Source of the DNA: Diplosphaera chodatii
Taxonomy: Eukaryota > Chlorophyta > Trebouxiophyceae > Prasiolales > Stichococcaceae
Assembly: GCA_032358165.1 (NCBI GenBank)
Contig: JAALGY010000028.1
Coordinates: forward strand, 1-64,000
Length of the DNA: 64,000 nt
Direction of reading: 5' to 3'
Shown here: positions 23,901 to 37,193 of the stretch, in pieces
Numbering within the stretch: the first letter of the stretch is position 1
Layout: every line of letters starts with the position of its first letter
Notes under the pieces: generated by a model
What the model saw: the letters and a program-made list of their open reading frames with translations, nothing else
What the model was told of the DNA's origin: nothing
The model's database searches: none
Position numbers and translations under genes: made by a program

Positions 23901-24680
23901 TTCAACTTCCACCCCACCAGCAGCTACAACGACTACCGCGTCGGCTGCCTGCTGCCGGGCCCCTATAAGGCGCGCCCTCTTCAGGGTTCACAGTCCTGCT
24001 GCGCCGCTGGCCGCTCTGCTGTGCGTGAGCGCAGGGCTTGACGCTTTTCTGTGCGAGCCAACTCGGGCTCGGAGCTTGCTGGACCTCAGATGTGTGCGTG
24101 CGAAGTCGTCAGCATGGTGTGATCAATGCACACATCGTCCAAGCTCTGATGTGGGCTTCCCTCTGCTGCCAGGTGGTGCTGTCTTCAGACGAGGCGGTGT
24201 TTGGCGGCTACGAGAACGCGAGCAAGAAGTACAACACGGAGTACACAACACAGGAGGGCACCTACGACAACCGCCCCAACTCCTTCCAGGTGACCCTGGT
24301 CTTCTTGCACAGCGTCTCAGACTGACGCCAGCCCTGCCTTGCGCACAGCCTCTCGATGCACCTCCGGGCCCTTCCGAGATCAGGCATGCCACCACCTGGC
24401 GGTTTGCCAGTGCTCAAGAGCCCGCGATCGCACCCAGAGGGTTCCCGGCCGCAGGTGTACGCGCCCTCGCGCACGGTCGTGGTGTACGCACCGGCAGAGT
24501 GCTGCGACGCGGAGGCGGACTCCAAGCCCGCCGGCATCCCCGGGCTGGGCGTCAAGGGGCTGGGTGCGTCTCCGTGTGCAGTCGATGCTCATCTGGACCG
24601 TTGCCGCCGGCACAGCTGACGCTGCAACCGCGGTGTCGTGCAGCTCTGCATGGCACTTGTGTGCGTGCGCAGCTGCCTGA
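17936..24680 (+). CDS. SBE: 1,4-alpha-glucan (starch) branching enzyme, GH13
   Basis: Makes alpha-1,6 branches in starch, presumably in the plastid. About 20 exons. The N-terminal exon codes a short predicted coiled coil ([20 protein letters not shown]) and a Gly/Ala-rich linker. The CBM48 module follows ([23 protein letters not shown]). The GH13 barrel has all four conserved regions: DVVHSH (about 20950), GYRFDGVTS with the nucleophile Asp (about 21530), ITIGEDVSG with the acid/base Glu (about 21903) and YAESHDQ (about 22505). The C-terminal beta domain ends near [10 protein letters not shown] (about 24480) and GLGVKGLG, with a tiny last exon to TGA at 24680 that is only a guess. The frame upstream of 17936 meets a stop at 17927 and there is no ATG, so at least one 5' exon, probably carrying the transit peptide, lies upstream. 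It faces the SQD1 gene tail to tail. Confidence 0.95.
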
Positions 24681-25357
24681 GCCTGCCCTGTGTACAGTGT
24701 TGCAAGCAGGCCTGACCTTCTGTGGTGCTATGAGCAGGACCCTTCTACTCCTATTGAGCTGCCAAGGCAGCGCCAACAGTGGGCGCGCCCGACAGCCGGC
24801 AGGGTCGGCTCCACGCAGCATGGTGGGGCCTGAAAGGTATGGCAGCTGGATGGCTGCTGGGTCGAGTGCGGCCGCTTTGGAGCTGGTGCGGCATTCGCCA
24901 TCACAGCCAGCAGAGCCGCACACAGGAGGACAGACTGCAAGCACTGCTGTTGGCGGCAATGCGCTTGACGGGCTGAGGTGGCATCAGATCGACTGACTTT
25001 TGTGTAGTGCTGTTCGTTCCTAGAAGCTTCTGACCCCCTGCTGTTTGTGGAGCACCGTATCAGGGTCAGTCGGGAACGGGCGCAGAGATGATGTGATGAG
25101 AGTTGCTGGTTTTGCAAGATCGCAGCTGAGTGGGAGACACCAAACGATCTGCACAGACGGTAGACCAAGCAGATTGCCATACACCCTCTGCCAGCAGATT
25201 CAGACCTTCCCCAATGTGGCACCTTCACCATACATGTGACAACCATGCCCTCGTGGCACCTGCGCAATGCCCTGATAACCTGGCACGACAGTGGCGCCAA
25301 CCCTTGCAGCAGCTGACGCATTGCAGCAGCGTTGGGCCGGGGCACCCCTACAGGTGC
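24681..25357. other. Convergent 3' region between SBE and SQD1
   Basis: About 680 bp. A plus-strand frame stays open across part of it (to about 24996) and could be an alternative last SBE exon, but its composition is unlike the enzyme. Nothing else is recognisable. Confidence 0.5.
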
Positions 25358-28704
<3,347 letters not shown>

Positions 28705-29959
28705 AAACTGTTCTGGCTAATTCCTCATCTCCAGTCAAACGGAGCATATTGCGCACACCTTGCTGCTGAGGGCTGCACACTGGCCTGCGGGCCGCAGGCG
28801 CTGTGCCTGGCTGCCGTGCTGCTGCGCAGCAGCAAGCGTGGGGCTCGATCGCCGAGCCTGCTGGCCTGCGGATGTCACACCGCCTGCACGACATGACACA
28901 CATCAACGCACATTATGGCTGCAACCCTGTGCTGGCGTCTGTTTTCCTGTTGCAACGCACTCTCGCACTTTCAAGCAGTTTCAAGGACCACTGGCACAAC
29001 CGTGTCTGCTCGAATATGCAAGAATCGCTGTCTTGGGCAGACGTGATCTGTGGGCATGCAGGCCGCTCACCGCAGCGGCTGCCGAGTGCAGACATGCTGC
29101 AGCGCCTTCCCTGATGTCGATTATGGGCTTTGCGAACTGAAAGTGAGCACCTTCTCGCACGTTCAATCTGGTCACGTTTTCTGCCTAGGTCTTCAAGGTG
29201 CTGACGACTCCACCAAGGCACCTACACACTCGCACAGCAAATGCACGTGCCCTGCGCACGGTGTGTTTTATGCAGTATGCCAGCCGCAAAAAGCGCGCAA
29301 GAAACTGTCTGCTCAGCCACGTTTATGCGGTGACCTGCTGCGAGATGCGTTGCCAATAGAGTGACCGTTCGCGGCGCATGTGGCACATCATCTACTTAAC
29401 TGCGCAGCAAATCCTGTATATAAGTACAGTTGCAACAGAGCGCTCGTGACGATAACGAACGGCGTCATCAGCATGCAACGGTGCACCTGGAAGCCTCCGA
29501 AGAGCAGCATCCCTATGCAAGCAGCTGGTGCGTCACAGCATTCGTGCCATGCATGTGCAATCATCACTTGAATTGCACATGCAATCCTGAAAGACCTGCA
29601 GCTTGTGGATCCTCGAAACCTAAGTTGCGACCACGACATTGGTGTATATTCTTGCAGGCTTCTGCCTGCGGCCGCGATGTGCTGGCGCAGTCTGCAGCGT
29701 CCAGCATGTCAGCAACAGCAGAGGCAGCTCCTGCGGGACACCCGCGCTTGCAATCAGCACCAGCTTCCTCGGCGGCGGCTCAGCGTCAGTGGCGCCGCCG
29801 CGTGGTCAACTGCAGCACCGACGGCAGCTCAGGCAGCGGCATCAGCGGCAGGCGCCGTGTGCCTTGTTCACAGGTGGGCCCTTGGTTGCAGGCACTGCGC
29901 GTCCAGCTGCCGACAGCTAGGATGTGCATGCTGGCGCAGAGGCATGCATCTGAACTCTC
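28705..29959. other. Divergent intergenic region between SQD1 and riboflavin synthase
   Basis: About 1.25 kb that must hold both promoters. An ATG at 29706 opens a 56-codon Ser/Ala/Arg-rich frame (MSATAEAAPAGHPRLQ...) ending at a good donor, CAG|GTGGGC, at 29873. It looks like a plastid transit exon, but no downstream acceptor restores the riboflavin synthase frame in the matching phase. Lower-GC patches near 29380-29470 may be promoter sequence. No RNA gene seen. Confidence 0.45.
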
Positions 29960-31208
29960 ATGGCAGATCTTCTGCACACAGGCATCGTCCAGGGCAAGGC
30001 CACGATTCGCTCAATCCGGCGGCAGGGTGACTTTGTAACACTGGCCGTCTCCTTTCCGCCGGGCTCAGCCGATGGCATCCAGATCGGCGCCAGCGTCGCC
30101 ATCAACGGCACCTGCCTCACGGTGCGCGCTGCACCATGCTCACCCTGCCCGAGCTGTCGAGCCAATGACGCAGTGCTGCTGGCATGGCGCTCCTTCACCA
30201 CTTGCCATGCTTGTCACAGGTGACCAGCATCGGACAGAGCAAGGACCCCACGCGCCCGCTGCTCAGCTTCGACGTAATTTCCGAGACGCTGCGCGCCACG
30301 AACCTCGGCGACCTGGAGATGAACAGCGCCGTCAACTTCGAGCGGTGCGTGCTGCACCGCTTCATCGTGCCCGGGCGCCAAGAAGGCGAGACAACATGGG
30401 CTGCAGGTGAATGAAGCACCCCAAGAGAGTGGCCTGCCTGCCTCCAGGTCAGCACGCATGGGCGACGAGATCGGCGGGCACCAGGTGTCTGGGCACGTGC
30501 ACACGACCGCGGTGCTGTGCGCTGTCGACCAGCGGGACCCCAACAACCTGAAGCTGTCATTCCAGGTGGACATGTGCTGCAGGGTGTTCGGCTCTATGCC
30601 GGATAGCATGCACCATCATTTGTTGGGCCGGGCGGTGTCTGAGACGGCGCTGAACGTGCAACGCTCGCAGGTGCCACAGCAGTGGATGAAGTACCTGCTG
30701 CCCAAGGGCTTCGTGGCGGTTGACGGCTGCAGCCTGACGGTGCGCTGTGCTTTTGGCCCCTTGCCAGGTGGCCAACTCTGTGGATCAGTTGTAAATTCGC
30801 CGAGCTCAAGTTCAAGCTTTTCTGAGTGGCACAGGTGGGCGAGGTAGACGACGATGGCTTCTCGGTGTACCTTATTCCGGAGACCCTGCGAGTCACAGTG
30901 CTGGGCAAGCGGCAAGTGGGCGACGCGGTCAACATTGAAATTGACGCCCAGACGCAGGTATGTAGCAAGCCTTTTTCTCAGCTTCTTGCAACGGCAGAGT
31001 GTACCCAGTCTCGTCATGGTACATGCCCACTACGCCCGCCACTGACGTCAAACAGTCGTGTCACTGTCTCCAGGCTATCGTTGACACAGTCGAGACGCTA
31101 CTGCCACGGTACCTAGGGAAGCAGCCATTGGACGCATCAAATGGGTTGCTGGAGCCACTGCAAACAGCCTATGATGCGATGGCCGGCACGCTGGGATCAA
31201 AGCACTGA
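29960..31208 (+). CDS. Riboflavin synthase (alpha chain type)
   Basis: Last step of riboflavin synthesis: dismutation of two 6,7-dimethyl-8-ribityllumazine molecules. Six or seven exons encode the two tandem lumazine-binding barrels. The first starts [17 protein letters not shown] (family pattern F-T-G-I-V) and has [13 protein letters not shown], then [20 protein letters not shown]. The second has [32 protein letters not shown], and [20 protein letters not shown]. The C-terminal helix [13 protein letters not shown] is followed by a short tail to TGA 31208. The ATG at 29960 gives an intact first barrel without a targeting peptide. Plant and algal enzymes are usually plastidic, so an upstream transit exon (candidate 29706-29873) is possible. 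Stop-proximal TGTAA at 31235-31239. Confidence 0.96.
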
Positions 31209-31234
31209 TGGTCAACTATTTGCACATGTCTACA

Positions 31235-31239
31235 TGTAA
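31235..31239 (+). promoter_or_regulatory. Putative poly(A) signal TGTAA, riboflavin synthase
   Basis: TGTAA lies 27 bp after the stop codon, a usual distance for the chlorophyte poly(A) signal. Confidence 0.5.
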
Positions 31240-31423
31240 CTGTTCCCGGCCGAGCTCTGACGTTCAAGCACTGCCTTTCCGCCGGATGGCCGCCAGGGAC
31301 TACCAACTTCAGCATGTGTCCGAGCATCCTCTGCAGTCGACAGCATGAGCCGCTATCATGGGCAGAATCACACCTTACAATCAGTTTGGATCATAGTTCC
31401 TACCTCACCTGAACTTCCACACG

Positions 31424-34400
31424 ATGTTTGCAGAGGCTATGGCCTGCTCGCCGCCAGTCTGCACAGGCAGTGCACGCCCTTGTCAGACGCCACAGCCCAC
31501 TGCGGCGTGTCCCATGCTGGCGGGACGCCCTTGGTCGAACCCTCTTAGCAGCTTAATATCATGCAGGGGTGCCCGTCGATCCAGGGGCAGCGCCCGTAGC
31601 CTCACAATGTGCAGCTACCTGAAGCCATTTCAGGCATTTGCAGAGGAGGACAGCAGAAAGACGCGAGACAAGCGGTTCAAGGACAAGATACCTGACCTGC
31701 CGTCGGTGAGCATCCACATGTGGCTGTGCGCGCATCAGCGTGGCAATGCGCACGTTGACACCGCCCGCTGACGCCGTCATGCGTTGCCCGTGCAGCCGGG
31801 CCAATACCAGCAGACCCTGAAAACATCGTTCACAGTGGGCGGCTTGGGGCTGCACAGCGGGGAGTACGGTGGGTTGATCGTGGACCTGCTTGCCATCCAC
31901 ACGCACCGTCTCATGCAGCGCGTGATGTTGACAGGCAGCATGCTGAGGCTGATGCTTCATCTGCAGCCTACGTGCGGGTACGACCAGCCTACGCTGGCGA
32001 GGGCAGATACTTTGTCCGGGTGCCAGAAGGTGCTTGAGCGCGCTGCACTACCCAGCACGGCACCGCCGGGAGCAATTGACTGCAGCATCGCACACAAGCC
32101 CCCATATGTTGACGAAGCAGTGCACCAGCACAGGTACGAACAGCGGGCGCTTTGAGATGGAGGGACCAGAGAAGGAAACCGATCTGGAGGATGTGGGCGA
32201 GCCGGAACTTGGGCCCAGCTGTGAGCCCGTGCAAATGCTGCCTGCTGGCGTGTAACTGATGCGTGGTGTGATGCTTGCTCACACACAGTGGACCCTGCCT
32301 GACCGTGGCTGTTTGTCACCCTGCAGCTTCGAACCAGGAGGCCGACGACCTGCAGGTGCAGCTGTTCCTGGAGTACCTGAAGCTTCAGGTGGGTCCCAGA
32401 CTTGGCAACACCCTGCGGCGCGACTGCTTCGGCGCTCAACCCAGGTGCTGTTTGCAAGCGGCCGCACCGCATGCTCGGCAACGCCAGGACAGCGGACGCC
32501 TCTGTTGCCGCGGTCCTGCTGACAACGATGTACAGTGGCGGATCGTGAGGATCCTCGCACCCTGTCCCGCAGGACGAGGCCGGCTATGAGGGCACCTTTG
32601 GTGATTTCGTCGGGGAGGAGCTCAGCGGCACCGTTGATGCGCAGCTGGAGAAGTTCATGCGGGACAACACGCCGGCCGAGGAGGTGCGCCCCGCATCGCA
32701 CCCTGCAACATGCACCTGACCACAGCAGCAGCACAACACCAGCACCACCACCCAGCAGCCACCATCCGCTCCAGCACGCAGTAGTGGCGCACCAGCTGGC
32801 GTTAAACCCTGCACCCGCAGGCCTGGTGTCGCACAGCCAGATCAGGCTTGTCACTGTTGATGCACGCCTTGGTCAATTGCATGGGAAAAGCCATTTAACG
32901 CATCGCCACAACGCACGCCTGCAGGTCCTGGAGCGGTCAGAGGACGAGGCGTATGTGCTCGCACACGTGGACAGCATCATCGAGGATGACCCCATCTATA
33001 CCACGCTGGGCTCCGGCGACACCAGGTACGGTGCCAGCAGTGCGAATCCGGAGCTCGAACGCCGTTCACACTGAGTGGGATATCGCATCGACGCATGGCC
33101 TGCCTGCCTCGCTCAGACACAGGGGCTCGTGCGCACAGCGCCCGCTGCTGTGCTGCAGGTTCCAGGGCGTGGAGCACCTGCTGAGCGCGCTGGAGATGCT
33201 GGGGGTCGACAACGCACGCATCGAGGTGGAGGGCGGCGCCGAGATCCCCATCATCGACGGCTCCGCGCTCGGCTGGACGGTCGACGTGCAGTCGGTGAGC
33301 GGGCTCATCCCGCAACCTGCTCGAGTGCTTGGCAGGCATCCCCATCAGCGTGCGCCGCTAGCCCCTTCTGATGCAAGGTGCAAGGTGCAGCCTTCTGCAG
33401 TGGATGCACGGGTGCGGCAGACAAGTCGAGAGGTGCTTGGGGGCAACCTCAAGCTGGCCGTGCCAGGCGCTGCTGATCGCAATGCACGGTGGCGCAGGCG
33501 GGGCTGCAGCGGGCGGTGCAGCCGGGCGCCAGGGACGCGATGAAGCTGCGGCGGGTGCCGGTGGTGCGGGAGCCCCTCCTGGTCACCGGCAGCGACGGCG
33601 CCTACATCAGCTTCGTCCCGGGCAGCACGTGCGTCCGGCTTGACAGTGACATGAGCGCCGCTTGGCCATGCTGCGCGTTGAGCAGCGGCCTGGTGAAGCT
33701 GCTGGGCTTCCACTGTCTCGGACACGCGTTTGCAGGTCGTCCTTCCTCTGCAGTGCACCTGCATGTTGCGATCCCAGCGCCGGCGTCTCCTGCTGCAGGC
33801 CGCAGCTGACAGCAGGGGTGGACCACGAGGCGACGGCCCCCATCATTGGGCGGCAGCTGGTGTCGTGGGCCCCCAGCAGCGCCGAGCAGAACCACTACCG
33901 CTGGCAGATCGCGCCCGCGCGCAACTACGCCGAGTCGCCAGATGTGCGCCTCAGTCGCCGTGTGCATGCCAGGCTCTGTGGGCTCTGTCAGCAGGGCCGC
34001 CTGCCAGACGGCTGCTGAGAGCACAGGCTGCCAGCTTCCGCGGCCATGCATGCCCTGCAGCTCGAGCGAGCTGCAGTTGCCAGAGATGCTCAAGGAGATT
34101 CTGTGGCATGCAGGCGCTGCAGCGGTTGCGGGCGAAGGGCTATATCAAGGGCGGCACCTCTGACTGCAGCGTCATCGCGTACGGGGACCGGTGGTACGAC
34201 ACCCAATTCGTGAGCGTCATCCTCCCCAGAGCTGCATATAATGAACAGTGCTGCCAATCACATTATAGCACGTTTGGGCCCCGCCGTTACGCTGATGTTG
34301 CTTGTCATGGTGTCTCGACTCTCACGATGTCCACTCTTATGTTCAGGTCCGCTTCTATGACGACGAGCCCTCGCGACATAAGCTGGTCGACCTCACGGTG

Positions 34401-34638
34401 CGCTTCTGCACGTCATGCTTCCCTCATGCGCTGGTCGCTCAGCAAGTAGTGTATCTGCCACACTCCAGGGCCTCCACCTCCTGCACCACACCACGCCTGT
34501 ACGCAGGGCGACCTGGCGCTGCTGGCAACGGGCGGCGGCGGGGGCGTGCCCAACGGCCACGTGCTGGCGTGGAAAGCAGACCATGAGCTTCATGCAAAGT
34601 TTCTGCGCGAGCTGGTCCAGAGGATTGACACCCAGTGA
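31424..34638 (+). CDS. LPXC: UDP-3-O-acyl-N-acetylglucosamine deacetylase (LpxC), organellar
   Basis: Zn amidase that performs the first committed step of lipid A-type synthesis. Plants and green algae keep this pathway, in land plants in mitochondria. Exon 1 (31424-31705) codes a Ser/Cys/Arg-rich N-terminal extension of about 90 residues fitting a targeting peptide. Then come TLKTSFTVGGLGLHSGEY and VRVRPAYAGEGRYFVRVPEG. The first Zn-ligand motif FQGVEHLLSALEMLGVDN is at about 33163, EIPIIDGSALGW at about 33241, and the second-half motifs ARNYAESPDV and IKGGTSDCSVIAYG follow. The other Zn ligands are in RHKLVDLTGDLALL, with His and Asp conserved. The end is RELVQRIDTQ and TGA at 34638. Between the RVPEG strand and TTLGSGDTRF sits an acidic insertion of roughly 85-90 residues coded by several exons (about 32133-33000), which E. 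coli LpxC lacks. TGTAA lies 26 bp past the stop. Confidence 0.92.
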
Positions 34639-34968
34639 ACTGCGCCATGCCTGGGGCCATCCTGTAAGGCGTCATGCAGCAACACGACAATGCCACACTT
34701 GCACCACCACCAGCGCTCGGGACTGCAGCAGGAATGCCGGTGCACACTGCAACGGCAAGGCAGCACTTGCACTGGGCCGGACGGATGTGTGGTGCAGTGG
34801 CATCTACGCTACCGTATGCCAGGCCTCGAAAGATAAAGCTACTCACCGTCCCACCGCAACTACTACGGCATGAGGAGGTTTCCCGGTGCCCAGCTCCATC
34901 CAGAGCCAGGAACAAGTTGCCGCGCCTCTCGCCGCTTGCACCTACCGAGCGCCTATCAGATCATCAAC
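34639..34968. other. Intergenic region LpxC-SBPase
   Basis: About 330 bp holding the LpxC 3' UTR (TGTAA at 34664-34668) and the SBPase promoter and leader. An in-frame ATG at 34870 precedes the preferred SBPase start. No other gene seen. Confidence 0.6.
34664..34668 (+). promoter_or_regulatory. Putative poly(A) signal TGTAA, LpxC
   Basis: TGTAA lies 26 bp after the LpxC stop codon, within the expected range for a chlorophyte poly(A) signal. Confidence 0.5.
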
Positions 34969-36144
34969 ATGGTCTCGACTACTCTGCTGCGCGCGCCCCA
35001 GGCGGTGTGCCGCAGCACATCGGCAGCGCGCCCGTCTCGGCAGGCGCCACAGGCTGCGTTCCGTGTGCCAGTGCACAGCAGCCTCGCCGGCCTGTCATCC
35101 AAGGCCTCCAGCTTCGCAGCCCCAGTGGCGGTGGTATGCCGGCCTCACGGCGTGCGCGCAGCCAGCCGGCAACGGCTGGCGACTCAGGCTAAGGTTGGAG
35201 ACAGCCTGGAGGAGTTCCTGGTTAGCGCCACCAACGACGCGAAGCTGCGGCAGCTGATGATGAGCATGTCGGAGGCGATCCGCACCATCGCCTTCAAGGT
35301 GCGCACGGCGAGCTGCAGCGCAATGAGCTGCGTGAACTCCTTCGGCGACGAGCAGCTGGCGGTGGACCTGCTGGCCGACAAGCTGCTGTTCGAGGCCCTC
35401 AAGTTCTCGCACGTGTGCAAGTACGCGTGCAGCGAGGAGGTGCCGGAGCCGGTGGACATGGAGGGCGAGGGCTTCTCCGTGGCCTTCGACCCCCTGGATG
35501 GCTCCTCCATCGTGGACACCAACTTCACGGTGGGCACCATCTTCGGCATGTGGCCGGGCGACAAGCTGAAGGGCATCACGGGGCGCGACCAGGCGGCGGC
35601 CGGCATGGGCGTCTTCGGGCCCCGCACCTGCTTCGTCATCGCGCTCAAGGACGCGCCCGGCTGCCACGAGTTCCTGCTGCAGGACGACGGCAAGTGGCTC
35701 CATGTCAAGGAGACCACCGAGATCGGCGAGGGCAAGATGTTCTCACCAGGCAACCTGCGCGCCACCTTCGACAACCCCGAGTATGAGAAGCTGGTCAGCT
35801 ACTGGATTGGCGAGAAGTACACCCTGCGGTACACCGGCGGCATGGTGCCGGATGTCTTCCAGATCATTGTGAAGGAGAAGGGCGTGTTCTCCAACGTCAC
35901 CTCGCCCTCCACCAAGGCCAAGCTGCGCATCCTGTTCGAGGTCGCGCCCCTGGGCCTGCTGGTGGAGAAGGCGGGCGGCTACTCCAGCGCCGACGGCAAG
36001 CAGCAGAGCGCGCTGGACGTTCCCATCGAGTCGTACGACCAGCGCACGCAGGTGTGCTACGGCAGCCAGGGCGAGGTCCGGAGGTTCGAGGAGTACATGT
36101 ACGGCAAGTCAGAGCGCTTTGCCTCTGCTAAGCAGACAGCTTGA
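34969..36144 (+). CDS. SBPase: Sedoheptulose-1,7-bisphosphatase, chloroplast
   Basis: Calvin-cycle phosphatase that converts sedoheptulose-1,7-bisphosphate to sedoheptulose-7-phosphate in the stroma. A single uninterrupted frame of 391 codons plus stop. Residues 1 to about 75 form a transit peptide ([20 protein letters not shown]...). The mature enzyme begins around [15 protein letters not shown]. The redox-regulatory pair is present in [17 protein letters not shown], the site of thioredoxin activation in plant SBPases, followed by [14 protein letters not shown]. The metal-binding signature is [20 protein letters not shown]. Downstream are [35 protein letters not shown] and [19 protein letters not shown]. 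An in-frame ATG at 34870 would add 33 residues, but the start at 34969 gives a normal transit peptide. It is the only clearly intronless gene in the window. Confidence 0.98.
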   Translation: MVSTTLLRAPQAVCRSTSAARPSRQAPQAAFRVPVHSSLAGLSSKASSFAAPVAVVCRPHGVRAASRQRLATQAKVGDSLEEFLVSATNDAKLRQLMMSMSEAIRTIAFKVRTASCSAMSCVNSFGDEQLAVDLLADKLLFEALKFSHVCKYACSEEVPEPVDMEGEGFSVAFDPLDGSSIVDTNFTVGTIFGMWPGDKLKGITGRDQAAAGMGVFGPRTCFVIALKDAPGCHEFLLQDDGKWLHVKETTEIGEGKMFSPGNLRATFDNPEYEKLVSYWIGEKYTLRYTGGMVPDVFQIIVKEKGVFSNVTSPSTKAKLRILFEVAPLGLLVEKAGGYSSADGKQQSALDVPIESYDQRTQVCYGSQGEVRRFEEYMYGKSERFASAKQTA

Positions 36145-37193
36145 CCGGCCGCGCCGGCTTGTACTGCTGCCCGCAGCTGGAGCACTTGGCAGCGGATACA
36201 AACAAAGTATCGGTGCAGCTCGTTCACGCGCAAGCACTGTACCTGCAATGGCTGCTCTGCAGTGGGCTGTCATTGACGCCAGAAGTCAACACCCAGAACT
36301 GCTGTTGCCTCGGCGCTGCTATGCGTCTGGCGAGTCACTTGCGCTTTATTGACAGGCTGTCGTGTTGCCTGGCTGCTGTGCAAACTGATATGGCAGATGG
36401 CCGAATGAACACACTTGCAGAGTCGCAACCCTGGCAGTGCGCTGACTACCAGCAACAGCGCCTCAGTAGATGCTCACACAAGGCATGACCTTTCAGATGC
36501 ACTGACACATCAAGCTAGACCCAGCTGGGAGAGACTCAAGATTGCATGCGAGCCAATGATGATGCATCTGTGTTGTGCTGTGTGGTGTGATGCATCGACG
36601 CACAAGCGATCAAGGGGTGCTGATCACCGGATGACGTTCTTTACGTTGCTGCCCCGCTGCATGCATGACATCCGGACCAGGCTTGCAGATCCGCACCCAG
36701 TCTGTGTGTCTCGCTGCTGCCAGCTACCTACAGCGCCGCCGAGGCAGTGCCTCAGCTGCCTCGCCTGCGTACCCTGCCTCGACTGATGCACGACATCTGC
36801 CGGGCGTTGACCGACTGCACTCCCATAGATCCCCAATCCAGATACTGTGAGTGACGACAACCACAGCAAGGAACCCAGTGTTGAGTGTCGAAGCGTCAGG
36901 AGCGCCTTACAGCGCTTGAGCGCGTGCCTGGTCAGCAGGGAGCGATAGGTGGTTCTGGGGTGGCACGGGCAGGCGTTGCACCCGCTGCTGCGTACTTTCG
37001 ACTCACAAGTAGCGGCTGATTCTCGATGGGTAGCATGGTGCAGAGGCCTTTGCAGCGACTTGCAGGGGGCCAGATAGGTTCCAGCATCCCGCCCACGCCT
37101 GCACGACTGCCAGCGATGCCCGCGGCGCCTGCAGCAGCGGCGCCACCCTAGAAACGTTGCAGCTGTAGGTTCGAGTCACCCGGGCACCGGACC
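36145..37193. other. Intergenic region SBPase to GAF-PAS kinase-like gene
   Basis: About 1 kb with no conserved coding sequence. It holds the SBPase 3' UTR and the next promoter and leader, including the small frame at 37026-37151. A GGTTCGAGTC stretch at 37169 resembles a tRNA T-arm, but no tRNA fold surrounds it. Confidence 0.55.
37026..37151 (+). other. Possible upstream ORF of 41 codons before the GAF-PAS gene
   Basis: An ATG-started frame (MGSMVQRPLQRLAGGQ... ending in Ala/Pro-rich sequence and TAG) closes 42 bp before the main ATG. It could be a translated leader ORF that limits expression of the main frame, or chance. Its length and GC content are compatible with either. Confidence 0.3.

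Noticed and set aside
24457..24996. Long plus-strand frame past the branching enzyme as its C-terminus
   Set aside because: Its composition differs from the enzyme and it shows no family similarity; a short last exon to 24680 is equally compatible. Left undecided, so not annotated as coding.
31424..34638. LpxC as a sign of bacterial DNA or a recent transfer
   Set aside because: The gene has many spliceosomal introns, a targeting-like extension and the same composition as its neighbours; LpxC is native to plant and algal nuclei.
37100..37190. tRNA candidate because of GGTTCGAGTC
   Set aside because: No acceptor stem, D-arm or anticodon arm could be folded at the right distances.
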